Shown: positions 54,715-64,000 of the stretch, in pieces | Numbering within the stretch: the first letter of the stretch is position 1 | How the letters are laid out: every line of letters begins with the position of its first letter | Assembly (NCBI GenBank): GCA_963693285.1 | Contig: OY848918.1 | Coordinates: 21,835,484-21,899,483 of the forward strand | Direction: 5' to 3' | Source of the DNA: Xestospongia muta | Taxonomy: Eukaryota > Porifera > Demospongiae > Haplosclerida > Petrosiidae | Length of the DNA stretch: 64,000 nucleotides | Notes under the pieces: model-generated | Told to the model about the DNA's origin: nothing | Seen by the model: the letters and a program-made list of their open reading frames with translations, nothing else | The model's database searches: none | Translations under genes and position numbers: made by a program

Positions 54715-56955
54715 CTATGATTTTACTTTAAACACAACCAATCGATTATTACTATAATCACATACATACAAATGTCCTTCATTGTCCAGCATAATTCCAT
54801 TTGGAGTGTTAAATTGATCGTTTTTGTTACCCTTTTCTCCAAAACAATGAACAAATTGACCTTCGGTAGTGAATATTGAAATACGATGGTTATCAGATTC
54901 GGCGATATACACAAAATTGTTATCTACAACAATTCCTTCAGGATGATAAAGTTCTCCTGGACGATAACCATACATACCAAACTGAGACAAAAATTTTCCA
55001 TTTGGAGTAAATATTTGGATGCGATGATTATCGTAGTCAGTGACATAGACAAGCCCTTCTTTATTAATAGCAATTTGTTTAGGCTTTGCAAACTCTCCTT
55101 CAGCTGAGCCTTTGCTACCAAATGTAGCAAAAAAAGTTAGATCAGAATTCATAATCAAGATACGATGGTTCCAGTAGTCGATGACATAAACACGTCCATT
55201 GAATGGTGAGACAGCAACATCCCATGGGTACATTAACTCAATGGGACCTAATGTTTTAATTGTTTCAATACACCTCCCGTCAAGAGATATCTTCTGAATC
55301 TTATCATAATCGGCAACAAGAATGATGTTATCTGAAAGAACAGTTAAACCCCTAGGTTGATAGAATTGAATGGTATCATTCCCAATAGACTTTACTTTCT
55401 TTCTATTTCTGTCAAATAGGGTCACACATGGAACATTTTGTTCAGTGACTAAAAAGCGACCATCATCTATTGCAATACCACCACATGGTTTTTTAAGACC
55501 TGATATGAGGCACAATGGTGTAATACTCTCAAGATGTTGAGTATAAGGGATTACAATTGATGCACTACTAACAGGGATATCGTTCACTTGTACATTAATA
55601 TTATGGTGGCCATTTGTTGATTGATTACAGTGTATTGTATAGACACCAGGATGAGCAGTGGCAGTTACCATTGTTACGATAGGAGTGTTAGTACTAACTG
55701 GTACTACACTACAACTGAGTGATGTGGGAGGAACAGAAACAAGTGAGGAATCTAAAAATTGAAGAGATAGCGTTATTTTTCCTTTTTTCGTTAGTTGAGA
55801 ACGATCGACTTTTTTTACAGTACATTGTTGTAGAACACTAGGGCTAGAGGAATAAAAAACAATATCTCCAATATGGCAGGTTCTATCAAGAATGCTACTG
55901 TCTTTGATAAACTGTACATTTGCAACCTCCGTTGGCTGAAACAAATATAATTGAACTGGGTGACTTGTTCGCTTTGTCATGTTTTTCAAGAGCATCAAAA
56001 AGTGTTGAGGGGTACTGTCCTTAAGTTTCTGCTCAACAAAATCTCTATTCTCTATGAGTTCAGACAAGCATGATTCTGCTGATTTCTTTTGCTCTGATAA
56101 AACTTGTAACTTTTTAGCAGTAATGGTATCCACTTCTTTACTCAATTTTCTTTCAGACTGACGAAGATGATTAACTACTTCTTCTACAGCAAAATGTATC
56201 TCTTCTTTAACAGCTTCTCCTTGTTCTTTTATTTGGTTTTCTTTTTCTATGATAGAAGTTAGGACATCAGAGACAGCAACAATTTGCTCACTAAACAGAT
56301 TTAGCTTTGATTCAATTATTTTATGATACTTGTCATAGCTAGCATCGAGTGAACCATGCTTATGACGTCTATGAACACGCAATAAACAGTTTTGACAAAC
56401 AAGGACTTTGCATTCTTTACAAAACATTTCAAATGGCTTGTTATGTTTTGAGCAATTTTTAATGACCTCTTCTTCATTTTTTGGAACCAATTGCAAGGCA
56501 GATGTTGCCACTTCATCGAGACCTGCTATCTTGTGATTAACAAAACGAGACCATTTATTATGCATATTGATACATTCTTGACAAAGGAACTGCTTACATT
56601 CTTCACAATGACCAATGGCATTAGCAGTACCACAATTATCACACTTTAGCTCTTGAGTGTTTGACACTTTCTTAAGTAACATATAGACTTCTTGGAGATT
56701 GTTAAGTTGAAAAGCCACGGGGAATCCTGTTGCCCCTTGTTCAGGTAACTGGGTACGATGACGACAAGCAATACAAGAGATGAAGTACAAATCTCCTTGA
56801 GGATCTTGCGGTAGACCCTCTAGACATTGTTGACAGAATGAATGAAGACATGGTAAGGTCCTAGGATTGGTATAGAGGTTGAGACATACAGAGCAGGTTA
56901 GTTGTTCTTCTAATTTAACCAGAGTTGAAGATGTAGGGGATGGTTTCTCTGCCAT
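54715..56955 (-). CDS. TRIM-NHL E3 ligase-like protein, copy 2
   Basis: Single exon, 746 residues. The RING finger at 21-64 has all C3HC4 ligands (C21, C24, C36, H38, C41, C44, C61, C64). B-box-like zinc regions lie at ~102-142 and ~165-205, a coiled coil at ~210-320, a filamin-type Ig domain at ~370-475 and about six NHL repeats at ~480-744 (motifs YVTDYDNHRIQIFTPNGKF, NHRISIFTTEGQF), forming a beta propeller. TRIM-NHL proteins such as TRIM71, TRIM2 and TRIM3 use the propeller to bind RNA or protein and the RING for ubiquitin transfer. It differs from copies 3 and 4 at scattered positions (CIAC in the RING, KKPCGGIAIDD in NHL 1). RING and zinc ligands are intact, so activity is plausible; the target is unknown. 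Confidence 0.92.
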   Translation of the reverse strand: MAEKPSPTSSTLVKLEEQLTCSVCLNLYTNPRTLPCLHSFCQQCLEGLPQDPQGDLYFISCIACRHRTQLPEQGATGFPVAFQLNNLQEVYMLLKKVSNTQELKCDNCGTANAIGHCEECKQFLCQECINMHNKWSRFVNHKIAGLDEVATSALQLVPKNEEEVIKNCSKHNKPFEMFCKECKVLVCQNCLLRVHRRHKHGSLDASYDKYHKIIESKLNLFSEQIVAVSDVLTSIIEKENQIKEQGEAVKEEIHFAVEEVVNHLRQSERKLSKEVDTITAKKLQVLSEQKKSAESCLSELIENRDFVEQKLKDSTPQHFLMLLKNMTKRTSHPVQLYLFQPTEVANVQFIKDSSILDRTCHIGDIVFYSSSPSVLQQCTVKKVDRSQLTKKGKITLSLQFLDSSLVSVPPTSLSCSVVPVSTNTPIVTMVTATAHPGVYTIHCNQSTNGHHNINVQVNDIPVSSASIVIPYTQHLESITPLCLISGLKKPCGGIAIDDGRFLVTEQNVPCVTLFDRNRKKVKSIGNDTIQFYQPRGLTVLSDNIILVADYDKIQKISLDGRCIETIKTLGPIELMYPWDVAVSPFNGRVYVIDYWNHRILIMNSDLTFFATFGSKGSAEGEFAKPKQIAINKEGLVYVTDYDNHRIQIFTPNGKFLSQFGMYGYRPGELYHPEGIVVDNNFVYIAESDNHRISIFTTEGQFVHCFGEKGNKNDQFNTPNGIMLDNEGHLYVCDYSNNRLVVFKVKS

Positions 56956-57472
56956 TTTTACTGACTCATGACCCTCCTTCTAGGGTATGGTGTTAGTACA
57001 GCATAATAGTTATAATAACTACATCATGCCAATTTTGTATAGTTACAATTAAGTTAAAAGATCATGTCAAAATTGTCAGTAATAGTCCAATTATGTTTAT
57101 ACTGACAGTTAATGTGTTAAATAATTTATTAAATTATTTGAATGCGACATACAAAGAAATGACATAAATAAAGATAATTAAGAAGTATTTCAAGATTATA
57201 GGTAGTCTAAACCTTTAGAATATGTTATAAAGGTACCTCTATAGGTCTTTGTTAAGAGAAGAAATTAAATATACCCATAAATGTTGTTGAACTCTGCCAT
57301 AAAATTAAAGTTCATCAATTCTTATTCTCCTTCAAGTTTGAAATAATTTTTATTCTTTTTATATATTTATATCATAAATGATTATGATAACTATTTTTTA
57401 AACTAATAACGTAAATACTGTAACCATAGTTGGTTACCTAGCAACCATCTATTAAACAAAAACTAAAATGTT
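56956..57472. other. spacer between TRIM-NHL copies 2 and 3
   Basis: Immediately upstream of copy 2 is a block (GTGTTAGTACAGCATAATAG, ATAACTACATCATGCC) also found upstream of copy 3, likely its promoter region. The 3' flank of copy 3 (57180-57472) matches those of copies 2 and 4. No TATA box stands out. Confidence 0.65.
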
Positions 57473-59713
57473 CTATGATTTTACTTTAAACACAACCAAT
57501 CGATTATTACTATAATCACATACATACAAATGTCCTTCATTGTCCAGCATAATTCCATTTGGAGTGTTAAATTGATCTTCTTTGTTACCCTTTTCTCCAA
57601 AACAATGAACAAATTGACCTTCGGTAGTGAATATTGAAATACGATGGTTATCAGATTCGGCGATATACACAAAATTGTTATCTACAACAATTCCTTCTGG
57701 ATAATAAAGTTCACCTGGACGACAACCTTTCATACCAAACTGAGACAAAAATTGTCCATCTGGAGTAAATATTTGGATGCGATGATTATCGTAGTCAGTG
57801 ACATAAACAAGCCCTTCTTTATTAATAGCAATTCGTTTAGGTCTTGCAAACTGTCCTTCAGCTGAGCCTTTGCTACCAAATGTAGCCACAAAAGTAAGAT
57901 CAGAATTCATAATCAAGATACGATGGTTCCAGTAGTCGGTGACATAAACACGTCCATTGACTGGTGAGACAGCAACATCCCATGGGTACATTGACTCAAT
58001 GGGACCTAATGTTTTAATTGTTTCAATACACCTCCCGTCAAGAGATATCTTGTGAATCTTATCATGATCGGCAACAAGAATGGTGTTATCTGAAAGAACA
58101 GTTAAACCCCTAGGTTGATAGAATTTAATGGCATTATTCCCAATAGACTTTACTTTCTTTCTACTTCTGTCAAATAGGGTCACACATGGAACATCTCGTT
58201 CAGTGACTAAAAAGTGACCATTGTCCATTGCAATAACACCATATGGTTTGTTAAGATCTGGTATGAGGCACAATGGTGTAATACTCTCAAGATGTGGAGT
58301 ATAAGGGATTACAATTGATGCACTACTAACAGGGATATCATTCACTCGTACGTGAATATTATGGTGGCCATTAGTTGATTGATTACAGTGTATTGTATAG
58401 ACACCAGGATGAGCTGTGGCAGTTACCATTGTTACGATAGGAGTATTAGTACCAACTGGTACTACACTACAACTGAGTGATGTGGGAGAAACAGAAACAA
58501 GTGAGGAATCTAAAAATTGAAGAGCTAGTGTTATTTTTCCTTTTTTCGTTAGTTGAGAACGATCCACTTTTTTTACAGTACATTGTTGTAGAATGTTAGG
58601 GTTAGAGGAATAAAAAACAATATCTCCAATATGACAGGTTCCATCTAGAATGCTATTGTCTTTGATAAACTGTACATTTGCAACCTCCGTTGGCTGAAAC
58701 AAATATAACTGAACCGGGTGACTTGTTCGCTTTGTCATGTTTTTCAAGAGCATCAAAAAGTGTTGAGGGGTACTGTCCTTAAGTTTCTGCTCAACAAAAT
58801 CTCTATTCTCTATGAGTTCAGACAAGCATGATTCTGCTGATTTCTTTTGCTCTGATAAAACCTGTAACTTTTTAGCAGTAATGGTATCCACTTCTTTACT
58901 CAGTTTTCTTTCAGACTGACGAAGATGATTAACTACTTCTTCTACAGCAAAATGTATCTCTTCCTTTACAGCTTCTCCTTGTTCTTTTATTTGGTTTTCT
59001 CTTGCTATGATAGAAGTTAGGACATCAGAGACAGCAACAATTTGCTCACTAAATGGATTTAGCTTTGATTCAATTATTTTATGATACTTGTCATAGCTAG
59101 CATTGAGTAAATCATGCTTATGACCTATATGAACACGCAATAAACAGTTTTGACAAACAAGGACTTTGCATTCTTCACAAAACATTTCAAATGGCTTGTT
59201 GTGTTTTGAGCAATTTTCAATGACCTCTTCTTCATTTGTTGGAACCAATTGCAAGGCAGATGTTGCCACTTCATCGAGACCTGCTATCTTGTGATTAACA
59301 AAACGAGACCATTTATTATGCATATCGATACATTCTTGACAAAGGAACTGCTTACATTCTTCACAATGACCAATGGCATTAGCAGTACCACAATTATCAC
59401 ACTTTAGTTCTTGAGTGTTTGACACTTTCTTAAGTAATATATAGATTTCTTGGAGATTGTTAAGTTGGAAAGCCACGGGGAATCCTGTTGCCCCTTGTTC
59501 AGGTAACTGGGTACGATGACGACAAGCAGGACAAGAGATGAAGTACAAATCTCCTTGAGGATCTTGCGGTAGACCCTCTAGACATTGTTGACAGAATGAA
59601 TGAAGACATGGTAAGGTCCTAGGATTGGTATAGAGGTTGAGACATACAGAGCAGGTTAGTTGTTCTTCTAGTTTAACCACAGCTGAAGTTGTAGGGGATG
59701 CTTTTTCTGTCAT
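57473..59713 (-). CDS. TRIM-NHL E3 ligase-like protein, copy 3
   Basis: 746 residues, single exon, same domain order as copy 2 and no indel relative to it. RING ends CPACRHR. Copy-specific changes include MTEKASPTTSAV at the start, VHIGHKHDLLNASYDK in the second B-box, where relatives have HRRHKHGS or HKRHKHGS, and NKPYGVIAMDNGHF in the first NHL repeat. All RING ligands are present. Its equal length and even spread of substitutions suggest recent duplication under purifying selection or gene conversion. Confidence 0.92.
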   Translation of the reverse strand: MTEKASPTTSAVVKLEEQLTCSVCLNLYTNPRTLPCLHSFCQQCLEGLPQDPQGDLYFISCPACRHRTQLPEQGATGFPVAFQLNNLQEIYILLKKVSNTQELKCDNCGTANAIGHCEECKQFLCQECIDMHNKWSRFVNHKIAGLDEVATSALQLVPTNEEEVIENCSKHNKPFEMFCEECKVLVCQNCLLRVHIGHKHDLLNASYDKYHKIIESKLNPFSEQIVAVSDVLTSIIARENQIKEQGEAVKEEIHFAVEEVVNHLRQSERKLSKEVDTITAKKLQVLSEQKKSAESCLSELIENRDFVEQKLKDSTPQHFLMLLKNMTKRTSHPVQLYLFQPTEVANVQFIKDNSILDGTCHIGDIVFYSSNPNILQQCTVKKVDRSQLTKKGKITLALQFLDSSLVSVSPTSLSCSVVPVGTNTPIVTMVTATAHPGVYTIHCNQSTNGHHNIHVRVNDIPVSSASIVIPYTPHLESITPLCLIPDLNKPYGVIAMDNGHFLVTERDVPCVTLFDRSRKKVKSIGNNAIKFYQPRGLTVLSDNTILVADHDKIHKISLDGRCIETIKTLGPIESMYPWDVAVSPVNGRVYVTDYWNHRILIMNSDLTFVATFGSKGSAEGQFARPKRIAINKEGLVYVTDYDNHRIQIFTPDGQFLSQFGMKGCRPGELYYPEGIVVDNNFVYIAESDNHRISIFTTEGQFVHCFGEKGNKEDQFNTPNGIMLDNEGHLYVCDYSNNRLVVFKVKS

Positions 59714-60392
59714 TTTTGCTGACTCATGGCCTTCCTTCTAGGGTGTGGTGTTAGTACAGCATAATAGTTATAATAACTACATCATGCCTTTTTCATCACG
59801 TTTATATAGTTACAATTAAGTTAAAAGAACATATCAAAATTGTCAGTAATAGTCCAATTATGTTTATACTGACAGTTAATGTGTTAAATAATTTATCAAA
59901 TTATTTGAATGCGACATACAAAGAAATGACATAAATAAGACAATTAAAATTAAGCTGGTAATGCATTAATAATAGTTCTTTATTTATAGAAGCCAAGTTA
60001 GTTGGAAATATAATATCAAAATCCACAATTAGGTCACCTTGAGTACTCGGTAATTTTGTGATATGCAATAGACTGTAGCCTATGATCCTAAACTAAGAAG
60101 TATCTCAAGGTTATAGGTAGTCTAAACATTTAAAATTTGTTATAAAGTTAGCTATATAGGTCCTTATTAAGAAAAGATATCAGTTATACTCAGAAATGTT
60201 GTTGAACTCTGCCATTAATTTAAAGAAGTTCATCATTTCTTATTCAACTTTAAGTTTGAAATAATTTTTATTCTTTTTACACACTTATATCATAAATGAT
60301 TATGATAACTATTTTTAAAACTAATAACATAAATACTGTAACCATAGTTGGTTATCTAGCAACCATCTATTAAAAAACCTAAAATGTTCTAT
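59714..60392. other. spacer between TRIM-NHL copies 3 and 4
   Basis: Combines the conserved upstream block of copy 3, a unique ~120-bp stretch (about 59950-60070), and the conserved 3' flank of copy 4 ending AGCAACCATCTATTAAAAA. Confidence 0.65.
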
Positions 60393-62633
60393 CTATGATT
60401 TTACTTTAAACACAACCAATCGATTATTACTATAATCACATACATACAAATGTCCTTCATTGTCCAGCATAATTCCATTTGGAGTGTTAAATTGATCTTC
60501 TTTGTTACCCTTTTCTCCAAAACAATGAACAAATTGACCTTCGATAGTGAATATTGAAATACGATGGTTATCAGATTCGGCGATATACACAAAATTGTTA
60601 TCTACAACAATTCCTTCTGGATTGTAAAGTTCACCTGGACGACAACCTTTCATACCAAACTGAGACAAAAATTGTCCATCTGGAGTGAATATTTGGACGC
60701 GATGATTATCGTAGTCAGTGACATAGACAAGCCCTTCTTTATTAATAGCAATTCGTTTAGGCTTTGCAAACTGTCCTTCAGCTGAGCCTTTGCTACCAAA
60801 TGTAGCAAAAAAAGTAAGATCAGAATTCATAATCAAAATACGATGGTTCCCGTAGTCAGTAACATAAATACGTCCATTGACTGGTGAGACAGCAACATCC
60901 CATGGGTACATTGACTCAATGGGACCTAATGTTTTAATTGTTTCAATACACCTCCCGTCAAGAGATATCTTCTGAATCTTATCATGATCGGCAACAAGAA
61001 TGTTGTTATCTGAAAGAACAGTTAAACCCCTAGGTTGATAGAATTGAATGGCATCATTTCCAATAGACTTTACTTTCTTTCTACTTCTGTCAAATAGGGT
61101 CACACATGGAACATCTCGTTCAGTGACTAAAAAGCGACCGTCATCTATTGCAATAACACCATATGGTTTGTTAACATCATGTATGAGGCACAATGGTGTA
61201 ATACTCTCAAGATGTGGAGTATAAGGGATTACAATTGATGCACTACTAACAGGGATATCATTCACTCGTACATTAATATTATGGTGGCCATGTGTTGATT
61301 GATTACAGTGTATTGTATAGACACCAGGATGAGCAGTGGCAGTTACCATTGTTACGATAGGAGTGTTAGTACTAACTGGTACTACACTACAACTGAGTGA
61401 TGTGGGAGGAACAGAAACAAGTGAGGAATCTAAAAATTGAAGAGATAGCGTTATTTTTCCTTTTTTCGTTAGTTGAGAACGATCCACTTTTTTTACAGTA
61501 CATTGTTGTAGAATGTTAGGGTTAGAGGAATAAAAAACAATATCTCCAATATGGCAGGTTCTATCAAGAATGCTACTGTCTTTGATAAACTGTACATTTG
61601 CAACCTCTGTTGGCTGAAACGAATATAACTGAACCGGGCGACTTGTTCGCTGGGTTATGTTATTCAAGAGCATCAAAAAGTGTTGAGGGGTACTGTCCTT
61701 AAGTTTCTGCTCGATAAAATCTCTATTCTCTATGAGTTCAGACAAGCATGTTTCTGCTGATTTCTTTTGCTCTGATAAAACTTGTAACTTTTTAGCAGTA
61801 ATCGTATTCACTTCTTTACTCAGTTTTCTTTCAGACTGACAAAGATGATTAACTACTTCTTCTACAGCAAAATGTATCTCTTCCTTTACAGCTTCTCCTT
61901 GTTCTTTTATTTGCTTTTCTCTTTCTATGATAGAAGTTAGGACATCAGAGACAGCAACAATTTGCTCACTAAACGGATTTAGCTTTGATTCAATTATTTT
62001 ATGATACTTGTCATAGCTAGCATTGAGTGAACCGTGCTTATGACGTTTATGAACACGCAATAAACAGTTCTGACAAATGAGGACTTTGCATTCTTCACAA
62101 AACATTTCAAATGGCATGTTGTGTTTTGAGCAATTTTCAATGACCTCTTCTTCATTTGTTGGAACCAATTGCAAGGCAGATGTTGCCACTTCATCGAGAC
62201 CTGCTATCTTGTGATTAACAAAACGAGACCATTTATTATGCATATCGATACATTCTTGACAAAGGAACTGCTTACATTCTTCGCAATGACCAATGGCATT
62301 AGCAGTACCACAATTATCACACTTTAGCTCTTGAGTGTTTGACACTTTCTTATGTAATATATAGACTTCTTGTAGATTGTTAAGTTGGAAAGCCATGGGG
62401 AATCCTGTTGCCCCTTGTTCAGGTAACTGGGTACGATGACGACAAGCAGGACAAGAGATGAAGTACAAATCTCCTTGAGGATCTTGTGGTAGACCCTCTA
62501 GACATTGTTGACAGAATGAATGAAGACATGGTAAGGTCCTAGGATTGGTATAGAGGTTGAGACATACAGAGCAGGTTAGTTGTTCTTCTAGTTTAACCAG
62601 AGCTGAAGTTGTAGGGGATGGTTTCTCTGCCAT
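60393..62633 (-). CDS. TRIM-NHL E3 ligase-like protein, copy 4
   Basis: 746 residues, single exon, collinear with copies 2 and 3. Copy-specific residues include FPMAFQLNNLQEVYILHKK after the RING, NMPFEMF before B-box 2, NNITQRTSRPVQLYSFQP before the filamin domain, and IHDVNKPYGVIAIDDG. RING, B-box and NHL residues are intact. It is the 5'-most gene of the array in its own direction; its upstream flank (GGCCAGAAGCGGCTAAAG) is unlike those of copies 2 and 3, so it has a different promoter. Confidence 0.92.
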   Translation of the reverse strand: MAEKPSPTTSALVKLEEQLTCSVCLNLYTNPRTLPCLHSFCQQCLEGLPQDPQGDLYFISCPACRHRTQLPEQGATGFPMAFQLNNLQEVYILHKKVSNTQELKCDNCGTANAIGHCEECKQFLCQECIDMHNKWSRFVNHKIAGLDEVATSALQLVPTNEEEVIENCSKHNMPFEMFCEECKVLICQNCLLRVHKRHKHGSLNASYDKYHKIIESKLNPFSEQIVAVSDVLTSIIEREKQIKEQGEAVKEEIHFAVEEVVNHLCQSERKLSKEVNTITAKKLQVLSEQKKSAETCLSELIENRDFIEQKLKDSTPQHFLMLLNNITQRTSRPVQLYSFQPTEVANVQFIKDSSILDRTCHIGDIVFYSSNPNILQQCTVKKVDRSQLTKKGKITLSLQFLDSSLVSVPPTSLSCSVVPVSTNTPIVTMVTATAHPGVYTIHCNQSTHGHHNINVRVNDIPVSSASIVIPYTPHLESITPLCLIHDVNKPYGVIAIDDGRFLVTERDVPCVTLFDRSRKKVKSIGNDAIQFYQPRGLTVLSDNNILVADHDKIQKISLDGRCIETIKTLGPIESMYPWDVAVSPVNGRIYVTDYGNHRILIMNSDLTFFATFGSKGSAEGQFAKPKRIAINKEGLVYVTDYDNHRVQIFTPDGQFLSQFGMKGCRPGELYNPEGIVVDNNFVYIAESDNHRISIFTIEGQFVHCFGEKGNKEDQFNTPNGIMLDNEGHLYVCDYSNNRLVVFKVKS

Positions 62634-63317
62634 TTTTACTGACTCGTTGGCCAGAAGCGGCTAAAGACAGGAATGTTTCCATAGGAATGTTTCCACAGGA
62701 ATGAGTACATTATATTCATAGCAACTTAAAATAAATAATGGGCGGAGTAACAATTAATCATTCTTCTATTTTAATTGACTTTATTTTAATGCAATTCGAG
62801 CAGATCCAGGCAGCAGTTGGTGGGTTTTCAATATTTACACATGTCCTACAAAATAGATAGTAAACTATTCACATATTATATGTTAATCTTGGTCTGTATA
62901 TTATTATTGTCATTTCTATATATAGTATATATAATATACCATTTAATATGCTTACCAGTGAAACCATCTACAGCAGTCATCACATTCTATCATGTCTCTG
63001 TGTGTTGTAGATAGTTGGCAATGAGACCACATCCATTCAAGACGTTTAGTAATCACTGTAGATTGGTGTTGATGATAGTATGATTGAAGTGTAATGTCAC
63101 CTTATCTAGTTGTTGTAATGCTTCCCATGCTTCATTTTGTCATGTAATCTTGAATGTTAGTGATATCAAAGTTGATTATCTCATCAGGTAGGTTGTCCAT
63201 TTTCTTTTTCATTTGTACCAGTGTTAATTTGTGTGCTGTTCCATCAATGACTTTATCTGCTCTATCTTTCGTACATAGCAGTGTTAGAATATCTATAAGG
63301 GGAAGGTAAATGTTATT
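62634..63317. other. intergenic, upstream of TRIM-NHL copy 4
   Basis: Contains the TRIM copy 4 promoter side and, further right, the 3' flank of the unidentified gene. The short open frames here match nothing I recognise. A small direct duplication GGAATGTTTCCA lies at 62671-62698. Confidence 0.55.
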
Positions 63318-64000
63318 TTATTTCTTGATGTTAGATTTAGAAATACCATATGTGGATTTCTTAGCCATATATAACCTCGTGTCATTGTTTAATTTTTTTT
63401 CAATTTCTTCTTTTTCGGTGTTCTTTGGCTTCGCTAGTCTAATTGATGGTGTTTTTTGTCTCTTACGAGTGCTGAAAAATGGTCGTTGTGGAGCTATAGT
63501 TTTATTTACTGGTTCATGTTGTCTTTTTGGTGGAAGTACTGGTTTTGTCTGCTCCAAATAACATTTTATCAGTCCTATTGTGGTACCAAGCTGTGTGTTT
63601 ATCGTTTGTAATGTCTGTTTATCAGTACATTGTTCTACCAATGTTGTAATAGTCTGAATTTTGTTAAAAATATGTTGTCTGCACTGTAAAAATTGATTTG
63701 TTGATTTAACTAATATATTGTTATACAGGCTGCATGTAGCAAACTTAATATGATGTGAAAGTAAATATAACACTGTTTTTATTACTAATGTACTACTGTT
63801 TGTGCAGCTGTAGTGCATTAGTAGTAAAAACAGTGTTACGTTTACTTTTACATTACACTAATTTTTCTACATGCAACCTGTATAACAATATATTAGTTAA
63901 ATCAACAAATCAATTTTTACAGTGTGGTTTCAATAATGTCCAAATCACCATCATCTGACGTTATTGCTTCAAGTAAGTCATTTAGCTCTTTTTCTGAATT
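63318..64000 (-). CDS. unidentified protein, C-terminal part (runs off the window)
   Basis: The last exon 63678-63318 and the preceding exon (64000 to 63921, incomplete) join in frame across an intron 63920-63679. The acidic stretch LDIIE is joined to LQHIFNKIQ. The visible ~147 residues are: an acidic start (EAITSDDGDLDIIE), a possibly helical middle (IFNKIQTITTLVEQC), then a basic tail (STRKRQKTPSIRLAKPKN). I do not recognise the family. The basic tail resembles C-terminal tails of transposase- or zinc-finger-derived proteins, but that is weak. Reading straight through without splicing would stop at once, which supports the intron. Confidence 0.5.
63682..63924. mobile_element. 243-bp MITE with perfect terminal inverted repeats, forming an intron
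   Basis: Starts CACTGTAAAAATTGATTTG and ends with its exact complement; the arms continue to pair inward (CAACAAATCAATT, TAATATATTGTTATACAG, AAACAGTGTTACGTTTAC). It is almost exactly the last intron of the unidentified minus-strand gene. The terminus supplies the donor (CACT/GTAAAA) and the other terminus lies 5 bp before the acceptor (TACAGTGCAG). Confidence 0.85.

Noticed and set aside
54723..60785. Small frames within TRIM-NHL copies on both strands
   Set aside because: Alternate-frame shadows repeated in every copy because the genes are near copies.

Overview
The window is AT-rich animal nuclear DNA. It is packed with intron-containing genes whose introns are often only 45-60 bp, and with many short transposon relics. 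The gene content is metazoan: a folate-receptor-like protein, TRIM-NHL proteins, SPATA17, BBOF1, RNASEK, AP2S1, an SMP/C2 lipid-transfer protein and a stefin family. With the tiny introns and tightly spaced head-to-head gene pairs, this suggests an early-branching animal, most likely a demosponge of the Amphimedon type. That assignment is inference, not proof.

Layout. 1-5.6 kb: no gene, only duplicated and inverted-repeat DNA. 5.7-15.5 kb: a single-exon ubiquitin-like/RBR E3 ligase (-) head to head, 99 bp apart, with a ~39-exon deubiquitinase gene (+). I rebuilt the latter exon by exon. It encodes three tandem USP modules; the first two have lost catalytic residues but keep their zinc-ribbon cysteines, and the third is intact. 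16.2-24.9 kb: SPATA17 (-) and an SMP-C2 protein of extended-synaptotagmin type (+), again divergent. 24.9-29 kb: intergenic, several MITE-like elements. 29-43.4 kb: a tandem array of stefin-like (cystatin) genes, six intact and two broken, in two subfamilies, with one piggyBac-type insertion that can be dated against empty sites in sister copies. 43.6-48.2 kb: BBOF1 (-) and RNASEK (+), divergent. 48.5-51.7 kb: a folate-receptor-like gene (-) and AP2S1 (+), divergent. 52-62.6 kb: four tandem single-exon TRIM-NHL genes (-), the first apparently a pseudogene. 63.3-64 kb: the 3' end of an unidentified gene (-), whose last intron is almost exactly a MITE.

How it fits together. Ubiquitin chemistry dominates: an RBR ligase, a multi-USP deubiquitinase sharing its promoter region, and a family of RING-bearing TRIM proteins. 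The strongest candidate for an undescribed system is the RBR/triple-USP divergent pair. Four gene pairs with 5' ends facing each other imply shared promoter regions. BBOF1 and SPATA17 are ciliary/flagellar in other animals. All exon models are from reading splice sites by eye; reading phase was checked across every junction, but no transcript data were available.
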